Positions 19,447 to 31,884 of a stretch of 64,000 nt of DNA are shown in pieces. This DNA is from Erodium maritimum (taxonomy: Eukaryota > Streptophyta > Magnoliopsida > Geraniales > Geraniaceae). Position 1 is the first letter of the stretch; each line of letters begins with the position of its first letter. The notes under the pieces were generated by a model. The model was not told where the DNA came from. It did not search any database and was given only the letters and a program-made list of their open reading frames with translations. The position numbers and the translations under genes are program-made. The DNA is taken from NCBI GenBank assembly GCA_963921825.1, contig OY997594.1:12405001-12469000 (forward strand), in the 5' to 3' direction.

Positions 19447-21653
19447 TAAGAATGAAGCAAAACTATAAAAGTTGTCGGTTTTATAGCCACCACAAAACGA
19501 TCGACTTGTCCCATTGATGAGGTGATGGTTGAGTTCCTCTACAACAATAGTAACAGACAGAGAGAGAGAGCTGAGTAACCCTAACACGTGAAAGAGGAAC
19601 AAAAGGGAAATAAGAGAAGGGATTGTGCCAGCGTGGCTAGTTCACGGACGTTTTAAGCTATTGGGGTTAAAAAAACTAACCGAATTATGTGAAATGACTA
19701 TTTTACCCTTTGGCATTTCAAATTAAGTTGTCTTATGAATTAAAAGGCTATTTTGCCCCCCTTTATCACTAATCCTTAATAATTCATTGATTATTTTTTA
19801 TTTTAATTTTCGCTTTGAAGTTTCAAAAATTATTAAAAACTAATTTATCATTAATTTATTTTAAATTTTTATTTCATTAATTTAATTATAAAAATAAGAA
19901 ATTTTATATTCCAAAAATAATTTTTATTAATTTAATCTGATATATATATTTTTTATTAATTTCATAATTTTTCATTTTTCATTTTTTTATCTTTGTTTAG
20001 TTTTATTTGAATTCTTTTTCTAAATATTTTTTAAAATCTCATAATTAAAAATTAATAAAAATATCTTTAACTTTTAATTTTTCTATTTTTATTTTTCCTT
20101 AAAATTTTATTATTGTTTTTTGAAAATTTTAATAAGAAAATATTTTTCATTTATTAAATCGTATACAGAAAATAAATTTTAATATTTCTATTGATTTTTT
20201 TTTATTAAGAATGACATATTTACCAAAATTAAAAGAACAAGTGTCGGTTCTTCGTCTGGTTCGTCTTCTCCTCTTCCTAACTCGAACTCAAGTCCATCTC
20301 TACAATTCTCTGTAACAATCCGGCCACTATGTTTCGATTTTCATTTTCATCGTCTCGTCCAAAACCCCATCCCCAAAGGATTGGGTCTGCCTTGGCTCCA
20401 AAACCAAATTAACATTTTGGGCATGTTACCCACAAGGGAAACGGGAACAAACCTAAGGTTCAGAATCATATCTAACCAGTGCAGGGATAAGGTTCGACCA
20501 TTTGGGCTTTGATGGCTCTTCACGACGAGGACGAATGCCGAGATTCATGTCGACCTATACCATCTCTACCAAATCGCAGTGACCACCAGATCTAAAAACC
20601 ATCGGCGCCGTAGCCATGACGGCTCAGACCCATCAGCGGCGGTGGATAGCCATAGTGTAGCCACGTCGTAGATTCGAGGCTTGCTTCGTCGTACACATCT
20701 CCTCTGGTACCTGATTTATTTTCTAACCCCCAAATTGGCTGGAGAACTTAGAACCGAGAGGTTGGAGGCGAAGAGGCACACCGCGTTTTCAAGCCAAATC
20801 TGCGAACTCCATAAATCGAGGCGTCGAGATCATAGTGGTAGGAGAAAATGGTGAGGACCACTCCAGTCGGAGCTCAAATCTTTGCTACGCTGGAGCTCGA
20901 GAGGCAGCTAGAGAAGCTGTTGAACACGATTCAGAGACGTATATGTGGTGATGTAGGTTTATGTTTAGATTGGTAAAGTAAGTTTATATTGTTTTATAAA
21001 TATTTTAAATAATATAATACTTTTTTTTGAAACGGGAAAGAAGTAGTATTACATTGCTATGGATGTAGTTGACGGGTTCAAAGGAAGAATTACATTGGAT
21101 GTAATTTGAGGCATCATTGCATTTGGAATGTAGTTGATGTGCTCATCGCATCTAGGATGTGCCAAAGTTTTGAACACAACTGAACAAGTAAAAGCGGGTC
21201 ATGTCCGATACCTCCCAATCATCAACACCTTACTACCTCCCCGTCCTATGGGTGTCGTGCGCATTAGCGGAGCATCCATGGGGAAGCGGGGTAGTAGGTT
21301 TGGACGACATATATGGGTGTCGTGCGCATTAGCGGAGCATCCATGGGGAAGCGGGGTAGTAGATTTAGGGTTTTATTGTTTTTATTTTTTTAATTTTATT
21401 TTATTTTTAATATTAAGAATAATTTATTTTTTATTTTAATTGTAATTTTGATTTTTAATTCTAAGGGCATTTTGGGTATTTAAAAAAAAGTTAACGGAAT
21501 ATGGATGAAAAAGTGGACGGAAGGGTTTTCTGTTAATAAACGAAACGTTAGGGTATGCATCGGTTAAGTTCAAACTTAAGGGTATGCATCGGTTAAACGG
21601 GCATACTTAAGGGTATGCATTTGTAATTTACCCTTTTATCTGTTGTAGATCAA
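19447..21653. other. Unassigned AT-rich region
   Basis: Positions 19591-19640 are a paralogue of the sequence flanking the solo LTR at 5502-8113. Positions 19750-20220 are very AT-rich with no genes. Positions 20240-20960 are more GC-rich without a usable frame. At 21247-21362 there is a 65-bp tandem duplication. Positions 21530-21640 carry repeated agggtatgcat motifs just before the Copia coding region. I see no Copia 5' LTR or primer-binding site here. Confidence 0.4.
21247..21362. repeat. 65-bp tandem duplication
   Basis: tatgggtgtcgtgcgcatta begins at 21247 and again at 21312; the second copy matches through gcggggtagtag at 21362. Confidence 0.85.
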
Positions 21654-22023
21654 ATGGCAAATTCAGCGAACATTAATAGTTTGTCATTAAAAACCATTCT
21701 TGACAGGGTCAAGCTAAATGGGACAAACTATTTGGACTGGTACAGAATTTTGAGGATAGTCCTCAAGTCTGAACGCAAAGAATATGTCCTTGACAAGGCT
21801 GTCTCTAAGACCATATCAGAGTTACATGAAGTGTCATTAATTGCTGAGAAGAATATATCAGGGATCTGGGATCCAAGGATATTCTGATGGTCAACAAGGG
21901 AATTGGAAGTGGCAAGGGCGGGGCCCATGCGCACTTGGCAGGAAAGATGAGACACATGAGAATGTCTGCTTCTACTGCCAATAGCCTGGTCATTGGAACC
22001 GGGATTACAGGAAGTTCACGGCT

Positions 22024-22167
22024 GATCTGAAGAAGGGCAGTGGGACTGCGCCTTCATCAAATAGCGTGGATGATCTGAAGAAGGGCAGTAGGACTGCGCC
22101 TTCATCAGGAAACCTGGATGATCTAAGGAAGGGCGGTGGGACCGTGCCTTCATCCGGTATTAACTCT
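22024..22167 (+). repeat. Three 48-bp in-frame tandem repeats in Copia gag
   Basis: gatctgaagaagggcagt begins at 22024 and 22072, and a diverged copy at 22120. Each unit encodes a 16-residue DLKKGSGTAPSS-type repeat downstream of the zinc knuckle. Confidence 0.85.
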
Positions 22168-24562
22168 ATAGAGCTACATCTCTCTACTTCCAAAGATTCA
22201 TGGGTATTAGATACCAGGACTGAATCTCACACATGCACTTATATATGGTGGCTGAAAGTAGGAGAGGTTTGGAAAGCACGAAGTGGACCTCAGAGTTGTG
22301 GCAACTGTTGTAGGATCCATGAGTCTTGCTTTGCCTAGAGGCCTTGTCTTAGTACTGTATAATGTATATTGCATACCTACTTTTAGTAGGAATATTATAT
22401 TTGTATCCGTGTTTGACAAGGAAGGATATAATGTTAATATTGGAAATGGAGTTTTCAATGTTCTATGCAATGATATGTTTTATACCAGTACTGACTTGGT
22501 TGGAGGATTGTACATATTAGATATGGGTAACAATGCCTCAAGTTCTATATATTCCGTTAATACCAAGAGGTCTAAATCCAACGATTTAAACCTAACTCTG
22601 TTAAGGCACTGTCATTTAGGTCGCATAAACAAGAAGCACCTATCAGCATTTCAGAAGTGCGGACTTTCAGGTTCATTCGAATTCCATTCGATCGATAGGT
22701 GCAAGGTTTGTTTGATGGGCAAAATGACTAAAGTGCCCTTTTATCGATCGCGATGAAAGGGCGGGTGAATTATTGGGGCTGATACACTCGAATGTGTGTA
22801 GACCAATAAGTTCACTTGCCAGGAGGGGTTTTAACTACTTTATCACATTTACTGATGATTACAGTAAATATGGTTATGTCTATTCGCTGAGACATAAGTC
22901 TGAAGCTTTTGATAAATTCAAAGAGTTTAAGACTAAAGTAGAAAACCAGCTCGACAAAGGTATTAAGGCACTTCGATTGGATCGAGGTGGAAAATACTTG
23001 ACCACAGAGTTATTAGATCATCTAAAAGAGAATGAGATCCTTTTGGAATGGACTCCTCCTGGGACACTGTAGATGAAAGGTGTAGCCAAACGGAGAAATC
23101 GGACATTGTTAGACAATGGTCCGTTCCATTATTAGTTGGACTGATCTCCCAATCTCTTTCTGGGATTATGCTCTAGAGACGACCACATTCATAGTGAATC
23201 GGGCTTCGACGAAGGGTGTGGAAGGGACACCATTTTAAAATGATATGGGATGATGCCCGCTTTGTCCTTCCTAAAGATTTGTGGTTGTGAGGCTTATGTG
23301 AAACATTTGGTTTCGACTAAGCTCGAACCAAGATCTGAGATATGCTCCTTCGTGTGGTATCCCAAAGCAACAAGGGGATACTACTTCTACAATCCCAGTG
23401 AGAACATGGTGTTCATCGCATGGGGTGGGGTCTTTATGGAAAAGGAGTTTTGTTTCCAAAGACGTCATTGGGAGGACTGTGCATCTCGAAGAAATTCAGG
23501 ATGGTACAGATCTGTCTAAACCAATTGGCAACCCAGTAGAAAGAAGCCAGAGATTGTCGTAGAGTAAGAACCAATTCCTGTTACAATTCCGGAAGGTCCA
23601 AGGCGATTTGAAAGGATCAATCTTCCTCCTCCAAGATATGGTATCCGGAGGTGACAATGAAGTCATGGTGGATCACGATGATCCAGCCACCTTTCAGGAA
23701 GTCGTGGATGGGCCCAACTCCGAGTTATGGCTGGGAGCCATGAGGGAGGAAATGCAATCCATGTCGGACAACCGAGTCTGGGAACCGGTTGATCCCATCA
23801 ATGGTGTGAGGACCATCGGATGCAAATGGATCTTCAAGGTGAAGATGGACATGGACGGCAAACCTCTGACCTACAAAGCTCAACTGGTGGCGAAAGGTAT
23901 ATAGGCATTGATTGACTATGAGGAAACCTTCTCCTTAGTGGCTATGGTCAAAATCGATCCAAATTCTTCTTGACATAACTGCGTATCATAATTACGAGAT
24001 ATGGCAAGTGGATGTCAAAACCGCTTTCCTAAATGGAAATTTGACTGAGTACGTTTGTATGTCTCGGCCCAAAGGTTTTGACGATCCGAAGAATAAAGGA
24101 AAGATTTATAAGTTGTTGAAATCCATTTATGGATTGAAACGAACTTCTCGGAGTTGGATCCATCGTTTTGATGAAGCTGTAATTGGATTTGGCTTAATCA
24201 AGAGCGAGGATGAATCTTGCGTTTATAAGAAGGCTAGTGGGAGCAAGATTACCTTTCTGGTTCTCATTGAAAACGACATCCCAACCTTGCACGAGACTAA
24301 AGCTTGGTTGAGGAAGTGTTTTTCAATAAAGGACTTAGGCGATGCTTCTTATATCTTAAGGATTAAGATATGTAGAGATCGCACCAAGAGGGTCTTGGAT
24401 TTAAGTCAGGGAACCTATGTGAACAAGGCATTGAGTAGGTTCTTAATGCTCGATTCAAAGAAAGGACTCTTACCCACTAGTCATGGCATTCATCTCAGCA
24501 AGACTCAGTGTCCTAAGACACCTGATGAGCTGAAAAGGATGATGAAAATCCTATGCGCCTGG

Positions 24563-27272
24563 TGTAAGACCTGCCCCCGGTCGATCCCGGTAAAACCGGT
24601 GAATCCTAGCTAAGTTTGACTTTCGGCCGGAAAAGTCAACCGATGACTCGGAAAGTCAGTCGGGACCTTTCCGGGGCCCAAAAAGCTTAGCTATTAGCAC
24701 GGTTAGCTTAGTTGGGTCGTTTCCTTCAGTTTGACTGTAATATTGCTAAAGTCAACTGTCGGTCAAACTCGGGCTTTTTATTGGTTGTTTGTCGATAAAT
24801 TTTGGAAAGCTGGAAAATAATTAAATAGGAGTGACCACACATGACACTTGTCATGCTAGGCTTGGAGGATGAGAATTGGAGCTTCAAATGACCCGTGTAC
24901 CTTACTAAGTTACCTTTAAAGGGATAAGACCTTAAGGGCTTTTGGGTAAATTAACATTTTAGGTCATTTAAAGGAAGGAGAGCAACAAATTCAGCCCATT
25001 TGTTGTGTTTCAGCCGAAAATCACAAGGGAGAGAGAAGGAGGAGCTCACTTGCTTGAGGAAGAAGATAGAGAGGAAAGCTTGGATTTTGAAGCTTGTTCT
25101 TGGTCCCTTTGCCTCCATTTTCACTCCATCTTCTCCATCTCAACCATCTAGAGGTAAGGATGCTCTCAACTCTCCATTTCTTCCACTTCCAATCTATGGG
25201 TTTTGTGAGTTTTGGCTCAAAAGTGGAAGAACTTGCTCTTGGGTTGATTGTTTGGAGAAGAAGTAGTGAAGTAGGTTGTTGGATTGAGTTTTGGTTGAAG
25301 TTTGATGAACCCATTGAGGGTGTTGTTGCTGGGTATTTTGATGAATTGATTTTGGAGTTGGGAGAGTTTAGAAATGGAGTTTGTGTTGAGTTTTTGGTGA
25401 AAATCGAGTTGGGGAAGAAAGGGGAAGAAGCTGGTCAGGTCTGATACGGCAGCTGACCCGGACCGGGCCAGGTACCGGCACGGTAGGCCGCACGGGACGT
25501 GCTTGGTACCGGCACGGTACCCAGCACGGAACGTGTCTGGTACCGGCACGGCACCCAGCACGGAGCGGGCCTGGTACCGGCACGGGACCTGATACGGACC
25601 GTGTCGCTCACCGGGCCGGTCTGTGTCTGGTTCCGTTCTGGATTCCGGGCCGGCCTGTGGCAGGTCCCGTTTGGCATTCCGGATCAGATCTGAGGGCCCA
25701 AAAACCCTTCCTTTTAGCTCAATTTGATTCCCACTTTTCCCTTATCAAACCTTGATCCATTTCTGAACATTGTGGTGTGTTTTGGGGAGAAGAACACTTG
25801 TTTGAGGAGTCTAATTTGTGGTCTTTTGGTGGTTCAAAACCTTGGAATCAAGCTAGGAAAGGAGGAAGAACGTGGACTCGAGTTAGAGGGACTTTCATCA
25901 CGCCGGGACCCGAGTGAAGGACGGAGAGGTGACCACCGAGCTTTCGTCAGAGCGTCGAGAGGAAGACCTTGAGGTAGGGAAAGCCTTAACCTCTCGTTTA
26001 CGATGTTTAGTATGCATGTTAGGCTAATAAAATTGGAAAAGGTCCTAGATATGCCTATAGGATGCGGATAACTAGCTTACTCGTCTTTCAATTTCTAATA
26101 ATCGGAAGTGTCTAGTTGTGACCGATTAGGATGCCAATCACTAGTGTAATTCGCATTTCAATTCTTGGGATATGATTGTCTGGTAGAGGAGCCTTGGCAA
26201 AGCCCTCGGATTAGTTGCTTGTTAGAATCACATGCTTGGTTGTTGATTGTCTAGTGGATAGGCTAAAGAGTCTAATGAAACTAGTAGAATTGCATGTATG
26301 CATGCTCTTTGAAGGTTCTTATACTCGGTTGATTGCATTCGTACTTGCTCGTTGATTGTATTCGATTGGTTACTTGATTTACTTGAATGCTTGCTTGGAG
26401 CATCGAGTATGACTGGTTGTACCGAGCGGTGCAATCAGGTGATCGATGCCCCGGTGGTTCGAAACAGGTAAGTGAACGGTAAGTTGGGTTTGTGTGATTG
26501 GTGTGCTATGTTTGCGTGATTACGTGTACTGCTTGTGTGGTGAATTGGTGATGTGTGAGCCATGTGTGGAATTGCATTGGTGGTTGTTTAGCTTGTATTA
26601 CTTCGTGTTCGGTTGAGTGCGTATTCAATTATCAACTGCTTAGTATTAAACTGTCTAAGTGTATGCTCTCCATGGGAGTAATACATTTGGTTCCCGAGGA
26701 CATAAAATTCCTTGGAGACGTTTCTGAGAATCCCGACGATAAGCGCCCCGAAGGGTTGTTTCCGGTCGCCTCAATGTTATGCGTCTCCTCTGGATTTGAG
26801 GGAAAATCCGAGAGGACACATTATGTGGATCGGAGGGTGGAGACTTCATGTGCCACGGCATTGGTTGATTTATCTATTACCTGTGATTGTTAAGATGTTT
26901 TTGGTTGACTTTATCGTTGATCCTATTGAGCTGGAGGTCCATCTTGTTATGTGTTTTCCCTACTGAGCGCAAGCTCACCCCTACGAGTTTATTGTTGAGT
27001 TTACAGGCTTAATCGAGGAGTAGAGGCTCGGGAGCTTCTCGGTGTGGGTGTCCTTAGAGACTTTGTTTTTATCTTTATTTCTGTTGAACCAGTTTTGTGG
27101 AGACATATTATTACACCCCTGGAGGGTCATTCATGTTTTAAACTAGATCATGTGGATTGGAGCTTTTCTATTGGAGGTTTTCAGGTTTTAAAATGTTGTT
27201 CTATTATTTCGATTGTCTTCTATTACTCGTCAGGCCTCGAGTCCGGGCGATAACCGGATTTGGGGCGTGACA
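24563..27272 (+). mobile_element. Solo LTR of a Gypsy element (2,710 bp) inside the Copia element
   Basis: It runs TGTAAGACC...GGGGCGTGACA, flanked by cctgg at 24558-24562 and 27273-27277. It interrupts the Copia frame between reverse transcriptase and RNase H. It is the plus-oriented relative of the solo LTR at 8231-10530. A GC-rich island of ggtaccggcacgg repeats lies at about 25445-25690. The family hairpin tgagc-GCAA-gctca lies at 26964-26977. The small frames within it are not genes. Confidence 0.92.
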
Positions 27273-27891
27273 CCTGGGGGCAGGATCGATCATATATGCC
27301 ATGACATGTATGAGACCAGACGTCTCGTAAGCCTTATGTTGTACCAGTAGACATCATTCTAACCCGGGGGAAAGATGATGCTGAACTAGTCGTCGAAGGA
27401 TGAGTAGACGCTAGTTTTCCAAGACAAATCCAGATGACTTTAGAAGTCAATCAGGATATGTGTTTACGCTGAATGTCAGAGCTTTAGCTGGGACAGCGTA
27501 AAGCAATATATCATTGCCGAATCTACGACAGAGGCCAAGTACATGGATGCTGCAGAGGCAGCTAAGGAGGCTATGTGGATTTGGAAATTCATGGCAGGGC
27601 TGAGTGTAATTAAAAACCCATCCAGCCCGGTGAATCCATCTTGCGACAACACAAGGGCCATTGCGCAAGCTAAAAGCCTAGATCGTATAACAAATCCAAA
27701 CATGTACTGCGGCGTATCCACCTCATCAGATAAATACTGAACTGAGGTGAAGTGAAGATAACCGATATTGCAACAGATGATAACATAGCCAACCCTTTGA
27801 CTAAGGCAGTGTCACTGCCTGAACATGTTAGACATGTAAAGTCGATGGGGACATATTGGAGTTTAGATTGGAACTAGGGCAAGTGGGAGAT

Positions 27892-29579
27892 TGTTAGTCT
27901 TAGTGCCCGTAGTTCAATCCTAAATGTCCAAATGTATATATCATCGTTAGCAATAAAATTAAAGCGGCTTTATATTACTTATGTGTTGGAGTAATATATC
28001 GATGTGTGCTCTGATCTATGCCCACCATGCGAATAGAACCATAGATCGAGATAGATCACACTCGATGGGTCCCTAGTCAACAAAGCTGCACTAGAAGCGA
28101 CTAGTATGAAAGATGGCTCTTTATGGCTTACGTTCTGTTAGTCATTGGAATGGGATTCCGGAGTCTGATCATAGATATCATGTGGGACATGATATTGGAC
28201 GACCCGCCCTGAATATGTGCCATAGATTAAGTCATGAACATATTCAGTGTTGTAGCTTGTTATGTATTCTTAGACCAAGGAGTCTTTGTGATCGCTATGT
28301 AGTCAACAACTGAGTTTGACCTGAGCCTAACGTTGTCCGTAACAGGGCTTCCATAACGGCCAGGATTGGCTTGGGGACAGGCTACATGAGTGACACGAAA
28401 GACGGCTAAGGGATTTATCCCTCGTACTAAGGTATGAGAAAGATATCGGTTCTCGGCCGCTTGATCGAGAGTGACTGGAAGAATAGCATGGCCATGCACA
28501 TGATACTGGGTATCATATCTTCAGTCATCTCACATATCAAGGAACGGTGATTGAGAATAATAAGGATGACGGCTCTATGCCTTATCTCAATCAGGATATC
28601 GGAGATAAAAGGATAATGACAGGGACGACGGAAAGGTTAGAATCGACAGGGTCGATTCGTTATGTAGTGTCAGGCAATACTAAAGTCTCGTTAGTTGCCA
28701 CTTAAATAGGATCAAGTAAAATGGGATTTTACGTTGATCTATTGACATGCATAAACCTAAGGGTCACACCGGAGGATGAAACTCATTGACACATTTATGG
28801 AGAATGGCCAAAAGGGAGTTGTCTCGGGACATGACCAAAACTGGGTTTTGGGTCATGTGCCCGTAAGTGAATAGGACTTTACGGATCGAGACAAGGCTTG
28901 GAGTCTTGGGATTGATCGCGTCGGATAATGTTGGACATTTCCGGTATGGAAGGCATGGAGGCGATGAGCGAATCACGGGACCTCGTTGGAAATGGCCACG
29001 GGCCATGTTCCAAGAGGCCCATGAAAGGCCCATGCAACCAAGGCCCATGGAACTAATTAATCAAGTCTTGATTAATTAGTACTAAGTAAGCAAGACAAGG
29101 ATTAAGGTGTTGGTGATTCACCACCTAACCCAATCTTGTCTTGCCATACTTTGTCCTATTTACACCTTACTTGACACCATACTTGTCCCATGCCTTTAGT
29201 TGGACAAGTATGGGTTTTGTTATGTTTAAGTCATCTTTTTTCAACATAACAAAGACAAGACAAGAATAGGAAACACATTTTCTCTCCCTCTTCCATGGCC
29301 ATTTCGGGTTTGGCTAGTTTCCTCCTCCATTTTTGTGTTCTTGAGTCCTCAAAGAGAAGAACTACGTGGCTTTGATTCCCATGTGGATACGTAGGCGTCT
29401 TGGAGACTCAAGTCAATCATTCGTTAACCGGTGTTCTTGTTTTGGTAAGAGATAGTGCTGAATTTTTCTCTTGTGAATCCATTCTTTGTTAGTTGTTTCA
29501 TGGTTTTAATCGTCTCTTGGTTTTTATTGATTTTCCGCTGCGAGTTGGTTCATCTCCAACCCTACCTCGAGACCCAACA
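27892..29579 (+). mobile_element. 3' LTR of the Copia element (about 1,690 bp)
   Basis: It begins TGTTAGTCTTAGTG directly after the polypurine tract and ends CCCAACA at 29579. No 5' partner is found upstream of 21654, so no target-site duplication can be checked. No gene is seen inside. Confidence 0.7.
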
Positions 29580-29580
29580 T

Positions 29581-29595
29581 GTAAGGGGGGTAGAT
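29581..29595 (+). other. Polypurine tract of a lost Gypsy body, next to LTR A
   Basis: gtaaggggggtagat directly precedes the LTR starting TGTAAGAACC at 29596. It matches the tract (minus strand, aaggggggtagac) next to the intact element's LTR at 60184-60200. The Gypsy coding region that should precede it is absent; the Copia LTR end lies one base to the left. Confidence 0.7.
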
Positions 29596-30256
29596 TGTAA
29601 GAACCACTCCCGGTCAACGCCAGTCAAATCGGCGAAAAACAGGAAAATTTAAAAAATTTGGACAGACACCTAAATGAACCTAAATTTGACCTCGAGGGTC
29701 ATATCGGACTTGAGTTGACCCTGATATCGACCAAAGTGAGTTTTGGGGGACTCAGGGCAACTTTCTGACCAATTTGGGAAATGTTGACTTTTTGCTGGAA
29801 AAATCAATCGAACGATGTTTTGGTCCGTTCGAGGCTCGTTTTGGATCCAAAAAGATTATCCGTCGTCACAGCGGTCTTAGTTGAGCCGTTTCCTTATAGC
29901 CCGTGAAGTTTCGTAATTTCTTTGAAAATGGGCCCGTTCGGGGCCCGAGACGGCCGAATTTCGCGAATCTGACTGAAAAATATCTAGAAGATATTTTCCA
30001 AAAGGGGTGGGACCCACTTGCCACATGTCACACAAGTAGTGGTGTTAGGTATTTTTTAATAACACAAAGGGCAAGACACCTAGGGGGTTCGGCCATAGTT
30101 CAAAAAAAGAGAAAAAAATAGAAAGAGAAAGAAGAGAGAAGGATGAGAGAAAAGGAGAAGAGAAAGTTTAGGGTTTAGGGATTTCCCGACGATCCAACCA
30201 ACGGATCGTCTCAACGGTTGAAGAATCGAGCTCCCGTCGTCATTCCCCACGGTGAG
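29596..30256 (+). mobile_element. Gypsy 3' LTR 'A', first part
   Basis: This is the first 661 bp of a plus-oriented LTR (TGTAAGAACCACTCCC...) interrupted at gtgag (30252-30256) by element B. It resumes at 39831 and ends at 42156, total about 2,987 bp without the insert. It is preceded by a polypurine tract, so it is a 3' LTR rather than a solo LTR, which explains the absence of a matching 5-bp duplication around the whole. Confidence 0.85.
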
Positions 30257-31253
30257 TGTCACGCCCCAAATTCAGTAAAACCGAACCTGGAACGCGAACG
30301 TTTAATTTAATAAAACCTTTTCAAACCTTTTGCATAAATCGCTTTTAAAACCATCAATTTTTTTTAACAAAATAATAATTTACAACTCAAAGTACGTCCC
30401 AACAAGCGGACAAAATACAAGGTATACGTCGCTAGACTAAAAAGTAAACCCGGACTCCCGCTCCTAGCTCCTCAAGCTTTGGAAGCTCACCTAGTCCATC
30501 CCGCGACCAGGTTCTGTAGGAAAAGCAGCTAGGGGTGAACGTTCGCTCACCACCACAGATAACAGACTAACTACAGCATACTTAGCAGACAATGCCGGTA
30601 ACACCAACAACAACCGAACAACGGGGACTACTATCCCCAGACTCGAGTAACCCGACTGACACACAAACCGTTACTTTCCTCAACCGACTCAACACTCGGA
30701 CTCGTAATGTAGACCCGACACAACGATTAACGACCTCCTCCAAAGACACGACATATAACCACGCAACACCCAAGATCGCTAAGGATCACACACCAAACAA
30801 GATCACAAAGGATCGCACCCCAGCTGCTCAGTAAGCCCCTCACGCCCTTTACCGATCCCTGTCAGGTCAGGCGGTCGACCTGTCGCACTTTTCCCGACAC
30901 AAAGTCGGATCAGGCTGTCGACCTGTCACCTCAATCCACGCACGCGCGGCCAGGACCCCTTTCCTCACGGGCATGCCCCTACCCCATCTGAACATGCAGA
31001 CGTGTGCGATCACAAGACCCCCGTTATTATGAAGCGGGCCCCCATCCTCAGGTAACCACAATCACAATCACAAGCAAAGTTCAACAAACAACAACAAGAC
31101 CGGTCTAACACTTCACATGCACTCATGGCCACCCAAGACACACCAACAGTAACTCACGGGCTCAACAACCCCACGGGCACTCATGGCCTCCCAAGACACA
31201 CCAACAATAACTCACGGGCTCAACAACCCCACGGGCACTCATGGCCTCCCAAG

Positions 31254-31851
31254 TGTCACGGACCAGGAGAGGACCCGGGCTTGGGCTGGTGCCGTGCACA
31301 AAGGGGCGAGGATGGCTCGGCCCCATTTGGTGACCGAGAGGGAAAGTTGGGCCGAGAAGGGGTGCTGATCGGTTGGCATGGTCAAAGGGCGACCAGCCTT
31401 GACATGACCAAGATTGGCGCACGTCTTAATGGCGGGGACAAGGGGCAAGGATCAAGGGTCAATGTCAATGAGAGTTACAAGACTTGGCAAGGATCAAGGG
31501 ATAGTCTTTGACCAAGAAGACTCCATGGCATTGATGGCATTAAAGAGGAATATCATTTATTCTTGTTGCCTTATATAGATCTCGTGTACTAGTATATATA
31601 GAGGGCTGATTTGCCTTGTAAACTCACTCACTTTTCTCTTTGTTTTGTTCATATATAAAACCAGAAAATCGCTCCCTCTTGAGCACCAATCTCTTGTCTT
31701 CTACCTTTCTTTTGTTGCTTGTTTGTTTGCTCGCTTATCAAAACGCTTCCGCACGTTTGAAGGCTGATCGCTTCGCTTACAAAGCCTAGGAAAAGGCTTG
31801 TGTAGGGTTGTGAGCCGCACGGATCAAAGGGTGGATTTTGGTCCCGTGACA
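31254..31851 (+). repeat. Left LTR of the gag-pro element
   Basis: 598 bp. It contains a TATA-like 'ccttatatagatctcgtg' and 'agtatatatagaggg' region (about 31569-31605), plausible for the promoter. Confidence 0.9.
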
Positions 31852-31853
31852 AG

Positions 31854-31870
31854 TGGTATCAGAGCTACAG
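31854..31870 (+). promoter_or_regulatory. Primer-binding site of the gag-pro element
   Basis: tggtatcagagctacag, two bases after the left LTR, complementary to plant initiator Met-tRNA. Confidence 0.85.
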
Positions 31871-31884
31871 TTCGAGAACAAGGA

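Larger units (their letters stand above)
21654..27891 (+). pseudogene. Decayed Ty1/Copia gag-pol, split by a solo LTR
   Basis: Recognisable modules in order: Gag N-terminus (21654-21887); a broken zinc knuckle near 21960-22010 (CFYCQ, stop, then HWNRDY with the last Cys replaced); GAG-pre-integrase with an H-x4-H/C-x2-C site (about 22590-22730); integrase core with FTDDYSKYGY (about 22840-22880); reverse transcriptase (23640-24557), including KWIFKVKMDMDGK and MDVKTAFLNGNL; and RNase H with STTEAKYMDAAEAAKEA (about 27510-27590). Several frameshifts and stops interrupt it. At about 24265 the Tyr-x-Asp-Asp motif is missing: the sequence passes from FLVL to NDIPTL, as if about seven codons were deleted. 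A Gypsy LTR (24563-27272) splits the frame. A 48-bp unit is repeated three times at 22024-22167. The interior ends at a polypurine tract, gcaagtgggagat (about 27879-27891). Confidence 0.85.

Noticed and set aside
31118-31253. CRISPR-like repeat pattern in the LTR minisatellites
   Set aside because: Units are contiguous tandem repeats without unique spacers, in a plant retrotransposon LTR.
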